A stretch of 64,000 bases of DNA, from positions 5,401,501 through 5,465,500 of the forward strand of contig NZ_CP127173.1 in the NCBI RefSeq assembly GCF_030264295.1, given 5' to 3'. Below the pieces are notes generated by a model. The model made no database searches. It was not told the origin of the DNA and saw only the letters and a list, made by a program, of their open reading frames with translations. A program made the position numbers and the translations under genes. The DNA comes from Amycolatopsis nalaikhensis (GTDB lineage: Bacteria; Actinomycetota; Actinomycetes; Mycobacteriales; Pseudonocardiaceae). Shown one piece after another: positions 55,539 through 63,518 of this stretch. Position 1 is the first letter of the stretch, and every line of letters starts with the position of its first letter.

Positions 55539-58247
55539 ATGTCCGGACCACTCGCCAGACGGCTGCGCGCCGCCGTGCTCGCGGCCGCCGTCGTGGGCGC
55601 GGGGCTCGCCGCGACCACGGCGACCGCCGAAGCCGCGACGCTCGCCCTCACGCAGTACGTGAACCCCTTCATCGGCACCGACAACAGCAACTCGCCGAAC
55701 CCGGTGCCCGGCGGTGCCGGCGGCAGCACCTACCCGGGTGCGGCCGTGCCGTTCGGGATGGTGCAGTTCAGCCCGGACACCCCGACCGCCTCGCCGTCGG
55801 GCTACCGCTACAGCGACACCAGCGTCGAAGAGTTCAGCCTCACCCACTTCAACGGCGCGGGCTGCCCCAACAACGAGGACCTCGGCCTGCTGCCGATCAC
55901 CGGCGCGATCGGGACGTCGCCCGGCACCGGCTGGACCGGCTACGCGGGCCGCTACACGAAGGCGAACGAGTCGGCCGCGCCCGGCTACTACAAGAACAAG
56001 CTCGACACCTACAACACCACCGTCGAGCTGTCGGCCACGAAGCGGTCCGGCTTCATGAAGCTGACCTACCCGAACACGACGTCCGCGCGGCTCTTGGTCA
56101 ACACCAGCCGCAGCGCCACGGGCAGCCGCAGCGGGTCGATCAGCATCAGCGGCAGCCAGGTCACCGGCTCGGTGACCGGCGGCGGCTTCTGCGGTTCCTC
56201 GAAGACGTACCAGATCTTCTACGTCATCCAGTTCGACCGCGCGCCCAGCGGGTTCGGCACCTGGCTCGGCGGCACCGTGAGCGCCGGGTCGGCGAGCACC
56301 AGCGGCACGAACTCCGGCGGCTACGTCACTTTCGACACCTCGAGCAACACCACCGTGCAGGCGAAGGTCGGCATCTCCTTCGTCAGCCTGGCCAACGCGC
56401 AGGCGAACCTCGCCGCCGAGAACCCCGGCTTCGACTTCGCCGGGATCAGAAGCGCGGCCGACACGAGCTGGAACAGCGTGCTCAACCGCGTGCAGGTGAC
56501 CGGCGGCGCGGCCGCGGACCTGCAGAAGTTCTACACGGCGCTCTACCACGTGTTCCAGAACCCGAACATCGCCAGCGACACCAACGGCCAGTACCGCGGG
56601 TTCGACCAGGCGGTGCACACGGCGTCGCACCCGGTCTACCAGAACTACTCCGGCTGGGACATCTACCGCTCGTGGGCCGCGTTGATCGGGCTCGTGGCCC
56701 CGAACGAGGCGAGCGACATCGCGAAGTCGATGGTGCTGGACGGCCAGCAGGGCGGGCTGCTGCCCAAGTGGTCGCACAACAGCAACGAGCACTTCGTGAT
56801 GACCGGTGACCCCGGCCCGATCGTGGTCGGCAGCATGTACGCGTTCGGCGTCCGCGGCTTCGACACGGCGGCCGCGTTGACCTTGATGGACAAGAGTTCC
56901 AACGGCGGCACGACGCAGGGGCAGTCGATCCGCGGCCGGGAAAGCGGCTACCTCAGCCGCCACTACATCTACGAAGACCCGTCGGACTCGCTCGAGTACT
57001 CGGCGTCGGACTTCGCGATCGCGCAGTTCGCGAAGTCGGTGGGTGACACCACGAAGTACAACACCTACATGCAGCGCGCCCAGTGGTGGCAGAACGTCTT
57101 CGGCACCGACTCGGGCTACATCCAGCCGCGCGGCAGCACGGGCACGTGGGCGTGGCCGGTCGTGCCGTCGAGCAACAGCGGGTACACCGAGGGCAACCCC
57201 TCGCAGTACACGTGGATGGTGCCCTACAACTACCAGGGCCTGATCAACCTGATGGGCGGCCCGAAGACGGCGGTCCAGCGGCTCGACCACCACTTCACCC
57301 AGCTCAACGGCGGCCTGACCCAGCCGTACTTCTACATCGGCAACGAGCCCGAGCACGGCGTGCCGTGGGCGTACAACTACGCGGCTTACCCGCAGGGCAC
57401 GAGTTCGGCGGTGCGGCGTGTGATGACCGAGTCGTTCACCACCGGCCCGGGCGGCCTGCCCGGCAACGACGACCTCGGCGCGACGTCGGCGTGGTACGTC
57501 TTCGCCGCGCTGGGCATGTACCCGGCGACACCGGGTGCGGACGTCCTGGCCCTGCACGGCCCGCTGTTCCCGTCGGCCTCGATCATCCGCCCGAGCGGGA
57601 CGATCCAGATCACCGGCACCAGCGCGGGTCAGGGCGCGCAGTACGTGCAGAGCTTGAGCGTCAACGGGACCGCGACGACCAAGTCGTGGATCCGCTACGG
57701 CGACATCGCGGGCGCGTCGACGCTGAACTACTCGATGGGCTCGTCGCCGAGCGCGTGGGGCACGAACGCCTCGGACGTCCCGCCGTCGTACAACGACGGG
57801 TTCACGCCCCCGCCCGCCGCGCCGAACCTCGGCACGAACCTGGCGCAGGGCAAGGCCGCCACCGGCTCGACGCCGTGCAACTCGGCCGAAGGCGCGGGCA
57901 ACGCCTTCGACGGCAGCCTGGCGAACAACAGCAAGTTCTGCACGCTCGCCGCGACGAAGTTCCTGCAGGTCGACCTCGGGTCCGCGCAGAACGTGTCGGC
58001 GTTCGTGGTCAAGCACGCCGGGCTCGGCGGCGAGACCACGGGCTGGAACACCGGCGCGTTCACGATCCAGACCTCGGCCGACGGCAGCACGTGGACGACG
58101 GTCGCGTCGGTGACCGGGTCGCGGGCCAGCCGCACGTACCACCCGATCACGACGCGGTCGGCCCGGTACGTGAAGCTGAACCTCACCACCCCGGCCAACG
58201 ACGGCAACGGCGCGGCCCGCATCTACGAGTTCGAGGTCTACCGCTGA
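55539..58247 (+). CDS. Secreted GH92 alpha-mannosidase with C-terminal discoidin domain
   Basis: This 902-residue secreted enzyme has a signal peptide (1-32, ..TTATAEA), a GH92 N-terminal beta-domain starting YVNPFIGTDNSNSPNPVPGG, the (alpha/alpha)6 catalytic domain with GWDIYRSWAALIGLVAP, WSHNSNEHFVMTGDPGPIVV and IGNEPEHGVPWAYNY, and the GGLPGNDDLGATSAWYVFAALGMYP motif near residue 640. Its last 130 residues form an F5/8 type C (CBM32-like) domain (GKAATGSTPCNSAEGAGNAFDG to the end). GH92 enzymes are calcium-dependent exo-alpha-mannosidases. Expression is probably repressed through the twin operators. The stop lies six bases before a palindromic repeat. Confidence 0.94.
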   Translation: MSGPLARRLRAAVLAAAVVGAGLAATTATAEAATLALTQYVNPFIGTDNSNSPNPVPGGAGGSTYPGAAVPFGMVQFSPDTPTASPSGYRYSDTSVEEFSLTHFNGAGCPNNEDLGLLPITGAIGTSPGTGWTGYAGRYTKANESAAPGYYKNKLDTYNTTVELSATKRSGFMKLTYPNTTSARLLVNTSRSATGSRSGSISISGSQVTGSVTGGGFCGSSKTYQIFYVIQFDRAPSGFGTWLGGTVSAGSASTSGTNSGGYVTFDTSSNTTVQAKVGISFVSLANAQANLAAENPGFDFAGIRSAADTSWNSVLNRVQVTGGAAADLQKFYTALYHVFQNPNIASDTNGQYRGFDQAVHTASHPVYQNYSGWDIYRSWAALIGLVAPNEASDIAKSMVLDGQQGGLLPKWSHNSNEHFVMTGDPGPIVVGSMYAFGVRGFDTAAALTLMDKSSNGGTTQGQSIRGRESGYLSRHYIYEDPSDSLEYSASDFAIAQFAKSVGDTTKYNTYMQRAQWWQNVFGTDSGYIQPRGSTGTWAWPVVPSSNSGYTEGNPSQYTWMVPYNYQGLINLMGGPKTAVQRLDHHFTQLNGGLTQPYFYIGNEPEHGVPWAYNYAAYPQGTSSAVRRVMTESFTTGPGGLPGNDDLGATSAWYVFAALGMYPATPGADVLALHGPLFPSASIIRPSGTIQITGTSAGQGAQYVQSLSVNGTATTKSWIRYGDIAGASTLNYSMGSSPSAWGTNASDVPPSYNDGFTPPPAAPNLGTNLAQGKAATGSTPCNSAEGAGNAFDGSLANNSKFCTLAATKFLQVDLGSAQNVSAFVVKHAGLGGETTGWNTGAFTIQTSADGSTWTTVASVTGSRASRTYHPITTRSARYVKLNLTTPANDGNGAARIYEFEVYR

Positions 58248-58275
58248 CCCCGTCGTGAGTGTTTAGGGCGGTTAG

Positions 58276-59700
58276 TACTCCAGCTGTAGTTCGTGATCTT
58301 GCTGGAGGGGGCCGGTGAGATGGGTGCGGCCACCACGTGATCATGGTGTTTGTGAAGACAACTCAAGATCATGTGGTGGCCGCGGCTGCCAGCGTAGACC
58401 CTGCGGGGTGGCAGTCGCTGCTGGGTGAGATGTTCGTGCGGGTGGGGCACCGGTTCGCGCGGGTGGAGTCGCGTCGCCGCGCGGGGCGGTTCGTGCAGGG
58501 GCTGCTGGCCGGGCTGGTTCGGGTGAACTGCTGGACCATCGCCGAGGCTGTCGGGGACACGACCCCGCATGGGATGCAGAACCTGCTCTCGCGCGCGAGC
58601 TGGGACGTGGACGGGGTTCGTGACGACCTGCGCGAGGTCGTGGTCGAGCAGCTGGGTGATCAGGATGCGATGCTGGTCATCGACGAGACCGGCGACCTGA
58701 AGAAGGGCACCGAGTCGGTCGGAGTCCAGCGGCAGTACACGGGCACGGCGGGCCGGATCGAGAACTCGCAGATGTCGGTGTTCCTGACGTATTCCACCCC
58801 GGCCGGGCATACGTTCATCGACCGTGAGCTCTACCTGCCTGAAAGCTGGGCCGAGGACCCCCGGCGCCGGGACCGGGCCGGAGTGCCCGCCGGGACCCGG
58901 TTCACCACGAAATCCCGGCTCGCGTTGGCCATGATCACCCGGGCGCTGGACGCGGGCGTGCGGGTGGGGTGGGTGACCGGGGACGAGGCTTACGGCAAAG
59001 ACGCTGCCGGCCTGCGTGATCCGCTCGAACAACGCGGACAGGCCTATGTGCTGGCCGTGGCCTGCGACCATCGCATTCCCGGGCCCGGCAGGCAGAGCGT
59101 GCGAGCTGATGAGCGGGCGGCCGCGCTGCCGAAACGGGCCTGGCAGAAGCTCTCCGCCGGAGCGGGCGCGAAAGGCCGGCGCTACTACCTGTGGGCCCGC
59201 ATCCGGCTGCACCCCGCGGGCACCACCGGTTATCACTGGATCCTGATGCGCCGCAACCGGCGCACCGGGGAGACTGCGTTCTACCGCTGTTACAGCCCCC
59301 GCCGCGTCTCGCTGGCCAAGCTCGCCCGCGTTGCCGGGCGTCGCTGGACGATCGAGGAAACCTTCCAGACCGGCAAAGAACTCACCGGCCTGGACGAGCA
59401 CCAGGTCCGCACCTGGACCTCCTGGTATCGCTGGACCACGCTGGTCATGCTGGCCCACGCCTTCCTCGCCATCGCCGCCGCCCATGCCCGCCACACAAAA
59501 CCGCATGAGGGCCTGATCCCGTTGACACGCAACGAGATCAGGCACCTCTACGCCCAGCTCATCCTCAAGCCAGCCCGCCGCGTCGCCGACATCCTGGCCT
59601 GGTCCACCTGGCGCCGACGACACCAACATCACGCCCGGCAAAGCCACTACCAGCGACGACACGAAAACCCAGCACCCGATCACGAACTACAGCTGGAGTA
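58276..59700 (+). mobile_element. IS701-family insertion sequence, complete
   Basis: 1425 bp with perfect 23-bp terminal inverted repeats: the left end starts TACTCCAGCTGTAGTTCGTG and the right end is its complement. It is flanked by the direct duplication TTAG (58272-58275 and 59701-59704), which fits the four-base YTAR targets known for IS701-family elements. One open reading frame, intact. The perfect ends and intact gene suggest recent insertion. Confidence 0.92.
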
Positions 59701-59704
59701 TTAG
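58337..59704 (+). CDS. IS701-family DDE transposase
   Basis: This transposase of about 455 residues has a DDE catalytic triad in AMLVIDETGDLKKG (first Asp near residue 114), VGWVTGDEAYGKD (second Asp near 215) and RRWTIEETFQTGKELTGLDEHQVR (Glu near 337). The start is GTG at 58337 or ATG at 58343. The reading frame has no stop inside the IS: the last codons are TAT TAG, built from the terminal TA of the element and the TTAG of the target duplication. Confidence 0.93.
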   Translation: MIMVFVKTTQDHVVAAAASVDPAGWQSLLGEMFVRVGHRFARVESRRRAGRFVQGLLAGLVRVNCWTIAEAVGDTTPHGMQNLLSRASWDVDGVRDDLREVVVEQLGDQDAMLVIDETGDLKKGTESVGVQRQYTGTAGRIENSQMSVFLTYSTPAGHTFIDRELYLPESWAEDPRRRDRAGVPAGTRFTTKSRLALAMITRALDAGVRVGWVTGDEAYGKDAAGLRDPLEQRGQAYVLAVACDHRIPGPGRQSVRADERAAALPKRAWQKLSAGAGAKGRRYYLWARIRLHPAGTTGYHWILMRRNRRTGETAFYRCYSPRRVSLAKLARVAGRRWTIEETFQTGKELTGLDEHQVRTWTSWYRWTTLVMLAHAFLAIAAAHARHTKPHEGLIPLTRNEIRHLYAQLILKPARRVADILAWSTWRRRHQHHARQSHYQRRHENPAPDHELQLEY

Positions 59705-59719
59705 AACCGCCCTAAACAC

Positions 59720-60292
59720 TCACGAGCGGCGGGCGGCGGCCCATTCGTCGCGGGTGATGGCGTACTCGACTTCGCCGTGTTCGCTGCCCGGGGCTCGCTC
59801 GTGCTCGGGGAACTCCTCGAAGTACGTGCGGACGAACCGCATCCCCAGCTTTTCCATCACGCGCCGGGAGCGCTGGTTCACCGTCATGGTGAACGCCGTG
59901 ACGCGCTTGACCCCCAGTTCGGTGAAACCCTTGGCGAGCAGCGCCGCCGAGCCTTCGGTCCCGTAGCCCTTGCCCCACGCCTTCTGGTGCAGCCGGTACC
60001 CCAGCTCCGGCTCGTCCACCGGGTCTTGCGGCCGCGGGCGGAAATGGAACCACCCCAGGAAATCGCCGGTGCTCTTCTCGATCGCCGCCCAGAACCCGTA
60101 ACCGGGGAAACGCTCGTAGTAACCGAGGAACGCGGGGAGGTCGAGGGTGACGATCTCCGTCCGGTTGGCCGGTGCGCCCCCATTGAGGTACTTCATCACG
60201 GCCGGGTCGTCGTACAGCTCGAACAACGCGTCGGCGTCGTTCTCGGTGAACCGGCGGAGGATCAACCGCTCGGTTTCGAGGAATACGTGCAT
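59720..60292 (-). CDS. GNAT-family acetyltransferase (RimJ/RimL-like)
   Basis: This 190-residue protein starts LETERLILRRFTENDADALFELYDDP, typical of RimJ/RimL-type GNATs. It continues with GYRLHQKAWGKGYGTEGSAALLAKG, the acetyl-CoA loop near residue 105, and NQRSRRVMEKLGMRFVRTY. The substrate may be a protein N-terminus or an antibiotic and cannot be told. Its stop codon (TGA, 59722-59720) lies in the right arm of the split palindrome. Confidence 0.9.
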   Translation of the reverse strand: MHVFLETERLILRRFTENDADALFELYDDPAVMKYLNGGAPANRTEIVTLDLPAFLGYYERFPGYGFWAAIEKSTGDFLGWFHFRPRPQDPVDEPELGYRLHQKAWGKGYGTEGSAALLAKGFTELGVKRVTAFTMTVNQRSRRVMEKLGMRFVRTYFEEFPEHERAPGSEHGEVEYAITRDEWAAARRS

Positions 60293-60332
60293 CGGGTGAT
60301 GCTGGCAGCGCCCCCGGTGCGTGGCAACGCTA

Positions 60333-60590
60333 TTACGCGGCGGTGGCGAGGACCTCGCCCAGCGCCAGCGAACCGGCCTCGGTGAGCAGCGCGGGCACGC
60401 GCTCGCCGCACTTGCCGGGGTGGGCCGGCGCGATCAGGCCGAGCCGCGCGAGCCGGTGCACGGTGGTCTGGTCGCAGCAGCTCAGGCCGTCGATGAACAG
60501 GTCGGGCTCGCAGCTGCAGCTGATCTCGGCGTGGCCCCCGGCCACGGCTCTCAACGTGGCCCGCTCACGGTGGTTCAGTTCGGTGATCAT
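60333..60590 (-). CDS. Small Cys-containing protein of unknown function
   Basis: This 85-residue protein has a strong SD (GGAAGGAGG, about five bases before the ATG). Four Cys are grouped in the middle (ISCSCEPDLFIDGLSCCDQ) and one follows in HPGKCGER. The C-terminal LHRLARLGLIAP-type stretch looks like a winged-helix fragment. No family is recognised. A metal-binding or redox regulator is possible but unsupported. Confidence 0.65.
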   Translation of the reverse strand: MITELNHRERATLRAVAGGHAEISCSCEPDLFIDGLSCCDQTTVHRLARLGLIAPAHPGKCGERVPALLTEAGSLALGEVLATAA

Positions 60591-60728
60591 GGCGGCGCCT
60601 CCTTCCCGTCGTGCTCATTAGACGCCCCACCACCGACAGTTTCCGCCTCCCAGCGTGCGAATCCGGGTATTTCAGGGGTGCACGTAGGGGTGGCGTGTCG
60701 CGGCTTTCCGGGTGATCCCCGGATACCC

Positions 60729-61187
60729 CTAGGGAAGGGGTTCAAGCGTCGTCTTGCGCAGGTGGCGGAAAACGATCGACGTCCGGAACCCGACGATCTC
60801 CCGGCGCAACGCCAGCCGGTCGGTGAGGAATGCGTGCAGCGCGTCGATGTCCGGGGTGGTCACTTCGATCAGGAAATCGTCGCTGCCCGCGGTCACGTAC
60901 ACCGACAGCACCTCCGGCAGCTCGGCGATCGACCGCTGGAAGGAGTCGATGACCGCCCGGCTCAACGGCCGCACCTGCGCCGTGACGAGCGCCCGGACGC
61001 CGCGGTTGAGGCTCGCCAGGTCGACGTCGGCGTGGTAGCCGCGGATCACGCCGCGTTCGCGCAGCAGCCGGATCCGCTCGAGGCACGTCGAGGGCGCGAT
61101 GCCGACCTTGCGGGCGATGTCGCGGTTCGTCTGCCGGGCGTCTTCCTGCAAGTGCCGCACGATCGCCGAATCAAGTTCGTCGAGCAC
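60729..61187 (-). CDS. Lrp/AsnC-family regulator
   Basis: This 152-residue regulator has an N-terminal HTH (LDELDSAIVRHLQEDARQTNRDIARKVGIAPSTCLERIRLL) and a C-terminal RAM effector domain (VTAGSDDFLIEVTTPDIDALHAFL). The start is GTG at 61187, with GGAGGTGAT as SD; GTG at 61196 is an alternative. It is divergent from a branched-chain amino-acid dehydrogenase and near a LIV transporter, so it probably responds to branched-chain amino acids and controls these genes. Confidence 0.92.
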   Translation of the reverse strand: MLDELDSAIVRHLQEDARQTNRDIARKVGIAPSTCLERIRLLRERGVIRGYHADVDLASLNRGVRALVTAQVRPLSRAVIDSFQRSIAELPEVLSVYVTAGSDDFLIEVTTPDIDALHAFLTDRLALRREIVGFRTSIVFRHLRKTTLEPLP

Positions 61188-61206
61188 CGTGATCACCTCC
61201 GCGTCA

Positions 61207-61221
61207 CCGAATTTAGTTCGG
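61207..61221. promoter_or_regulatory. Palindrome in the lrp/dehydrogenase divergent promoter
   Basis: CCGAATTTAGTTCGG has perfect five-base arms around an AT-rich centre, the general form of Lrp/AsnC operators. It lies between the two divergent starts, 20 bases from each. A binding site for the adjacent regulator is inferred. Confidence 0.5.
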
Positions 61222-61240
61222 CGACAAGTCGACAAGGCCG

Positions 61241-62299
61241 ATGATCACTCTAACTTCTGACGGTATGACCGCACATGAGCAGCTCGTAGTCCGGAACGGC
61301 CGTCGATCCGGCATTCCCACCATGGTCGCGATCCACTCGACCGCGCTCGGCCCCGCCGTCGGCGGCTGCCGCTTCAAGCCGTACGCCACGCTCGAAGAAG
61401 CCATCGGCGACGTCCTCCGCCTGTCGGCGGCCATGACGGCCAAGTGCGCCGTCGCCGGGCTCGCGTTCGGGGGCGGCAAGAGCGTCATCGCGCCCGAGCC
61501 CGGGCGGGTGCTCTCGCCCGAGGAGCGCCGGGCCGTCCTGCTCGACCACGCCGACCTGGTCGCCGAGTTCGGCGGCGCCTACCGGGCGGGCCCGGACGTC
61601 GGCACCGGCCCGGCCGACATGCTCGTCCTGCGCGAGGCCTCGCCGTACGCGTACTGCACGCCGGAGTCGGCGGGCGGCACCGGGTCCTCCAGCGGCCCGA
61701 CGGCCGTCGGCGTGCTCGCCGCGCTGCGGGCGGCGGTCGGTTCGGCGGACCTGGCGGGCCGCCGGGTGGTGATCAGCGGCTACGGCTCGGTGGGCGCCCA
61801 CCTCGCGGCGAGCCTGCAGGCGGCCGGGGCCGACGTCGTCGTCTCCGATCTCGACCCGGCCAAGCGCGCCGACGCCGTGCACCAGGGCCTGACCTGGGTC
61901 GAGCCGGAGAAGGCGCTCACCCTGACCGCCGACGTCGTCGTCCCGGCGGCGGTCGGCGGGGTGCTGAGCCCCGAGACGGTGGCGCGGCTCGACACGCCGC
62001 TCGTCGTCGGCCCGGCCAACAACCAGCTGACCGACGACGGTGTCGCCGACCTCCTCGCCGCGCGCGGTGTCTTGTGGATCCCGGACTACGTCGCCAGCGC
62101 GGGCGGGATCCTGTACACGCTTTCGCGGGAGGCCGAAGGGCTGGACCACGAGGCCGCGCTCGCCCGCGTCGAGACGATCGGACAGACCGTCACGGACCTC
62201 CTGGACGCCGCGAAGGCCAACGCGACCACCCCGCTGCACGAGGCGGCCGCGCTGGCCCGGCGCCGGCTCACTTCTGGTGCGGGGCCACGTACTCCTTAG
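61241..62299 (+). CDS. Leucine/valine (branched-chain amino acid) dehydrogenase
   Basis: This NAD-dependent Glu/Leu/Phe/Val dehydrogenase of about 350 residues has the catalytic region GPAVGGCRFKPYATLEEAI followed by MTAKCAVAGLAFGGGKSVI with the substrate Lys residues, TGPADMLVLREASPYAYC, and the NAD loop VVISGYGSVGAHLAASL near residue 180. It deaminates branched-chain amino acids to 2-oxo acids, precursors of branched fatty acids or polyketides. ATG at 61265 is an alternative start. Its 3' end overlaps the convergent transporter gene by 32 bases. Confidence 0.92.
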   Translation: MITLTSDGMTAHEQLVVRNGRRSGIPTMVAIHSTALGPAVGGCRFKPYATLEEAIGDVLRLSAAMTAKCAVAGLAFGGGKSVIAPEPGRVLSPEERRAVLLDHADLVAEFGGAYRAGPDVGTGPADMLVLREASPYAYCTPESAGGTGSSSGPTAVGVLAALRAAVGSADLAGRRVVISGYGSVGAHLAASLQAAGADVVVSDLDPAKRADAVHQGLTWVEPEKALTLTADVVVPAAVGGVLSPETVARLDTPLVVGPANNQLTDDGVADLLAARGVLWIPDYVASAGGILYTLSREAEGLDHEAALARVETIGQTVTDLLDAAKANATTPLHEAAALARRRLTSGAGPRTP

Positions 62300-63518
62300 C
62301 CTCGGGCGCTTCGAACAGCGGCTTGACGTACTTGACGCCGCCCTCGGCGGAGGCGTCCGGGGTGGCCGCGTAGACCTGGCGCGTCGCCGGCGTCCCCGGC
62401 TTGGAGAAGTCGAGCGCCGCGACCAGGTCGTCCGTGCTCGCCGACGTCGTCTGCTTGAGCGCCGCGGCGATGCCGTCGCGGGTGAGGTCCTTGTTCTCGC
62501 AGGCCTTCTTCAGCACCGCGCCCCACACCTCGCCGACCGCGTAGCCGTAGGGAACCCCGCCGTTCGGCGTCTCCTTGTAGGCCGCCTTGTACTTGGCCGC
62601 GACGTCCTTGGCCTTCGGCAGGTCGGCCGAGAACGGTACGCTGCTGGCGACGATGGTCAGCTTGTCCAGCGCCCCGGCGGCGGGGCTCTTCAGCAGCGCC
62701 GGGTCGAACGTCGGGTTGTTGCCCAGCACCGGCACGTTCAGGCCGAGCGCCTTGTTCGCCCCGACCGTCGAGCCGGTCTGCGTCGGCGTGGTGGTCAGCA
62801 CGATCGCCTTGACGCCCGCGCCCTTCAGCCCGGTGACGACGTTGGTCAGGTCGCTGTCGGTCGAGGTGATCTTCACTTCCTTGACCGTCAGGTTGTGCTT
62901 CTTCGCGTAGAACTGCGACCCGCGCAGGCCGTTCTTGCCGTACTCGCCGTCGATGTAGACGTGCCCGATCGTGTCGCCATCCTTGATCAGCCCCTGCTCC
63001 TGCAGGTACGACAGGCCGTCGATGATCTCCAGGTCGTAGGTGGTGCCGACGATCATCACGTACGGGTTGTCGAGCAGCTCCGACGACCACGACGCGGGCG
63101 CGGCGACGGTCTTGTCGGTGGCCAGGTTCTGCTTCAGCGCGGCCACCACGGGCGAGCCGAGCAGCTGCACGAACCCGAGCACCTTCGGCTCGACCTGCGG
63201 GTACAGCGTCTTCGCCGTGTCGGCCTTGTAGCCGTGGTCGACCTGCTCGAGCTTCACCTGCCGCCCGCAGACGCCGCCGGCCGCGTTGAAGTCCTTGGCC
63301 CACAGCTCGTTGCCCTGGGTGATGCCGAGGCCGAGGTTCTTGAACACGCCGGACTTGTCGGTCATCACGCCGAGCGTGACCTCGGTGGCCGTCACCCCCT
63401 TGCCGGTCTTGACGCCGGAGCTGTCCGAGCCCGACGAGCCCGAGTCACCGGCTTTGGTGCTGCAGGCGGACAGGACGAGGACGGCCGCCAGCGCCGCCGC
63501 CGCGTGTGTGCGTTTCAT
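62268..63518 (-). CDS. Branched-chain amino acid ABC transporter substrate-binding lipoprotein (LivJ/K-like)
   Basis: This 416-residue lipoprotein has the lipobox VLVLSACS with Cys at residue 19, a Ser/Gly linker and a type I periplasmic-binding fold (VTLGVMTDKSGVFKNLGLGITQGNELW; VYIDGEYGKNGLRGSQFYAKKH). It belongs to the leucine/isoleucine/valine-binding family, although amides or urea are also carried by relatives. Its ATG overlaps the permease stop (ATGA). The neighbourhood with Lrp and the dehydrogenase favours branched-chain amino acids. Confidence 0.9.
   Translation of the reverse strand: MKRTHAAAALAAVLVLSACSTKAGDSGSSGSDSSGVKTGKGVTATEVTLGVMTDKSGVFKNLGLGITQGNELWAKDFNAAGGVCGRQVKLEQVDHGYKADTAKTLYPQVEPKVLGFVQLLGSPVVAALKQNLATDKTVAAPASWSSELLDNPYVMIVGTTYDLEIIDGLSYLQEQGLIKDGDTIGHVYIDGEYGKNGLRGSQFYAKKHNLTVKEVKITSTDSDLTNVVTGLKGAGVKAIVLTTTPTQTGSTVGANKALGLNVPVLGNNPTFDPALLKSPAAGALDKLTIVASSVPFSADLPKAKDVAAKYKAAYKETPNGGVPYGYAVGEVWGAVLKKACENKDLTRDGIAAALKQTTSASTDDLVAALDFSKPGTPATRQVYAATPDASAEGGVKYVKPLFEAPEAKEYVAPHQK

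Larger units (their letters stand above)
58253..59725. terminator. Palindromic terminator-like repeat, split by the insertion sequence
   Basis: Left half TCGTGAGTGTTTAGGGCGGT(T) at 58253-58273 and right half, its exact complement, at 59705-59725. Removing the IS and one target-site copy restores a 44-base palindrome with 21-base arms and loop AG, placed between the convergent GH92 and acetyltransferase genes, as expected for a bidirectional terminator. The acetyltransferase stop codon lies inside the right arm. The two halves are now 1.4 kb apart. Confidence 0.8.

Noticed and set aside
58253..59725. IS boundaries at the outer repeat TCGTGAGTGTTTAGGG
   Set aside because: The outer repeats are the two arms of a split palindrome. 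The inner 23-bp perfect inverted repeats flanked by TTAG duplications define the element better and agree with IS701-family target size.
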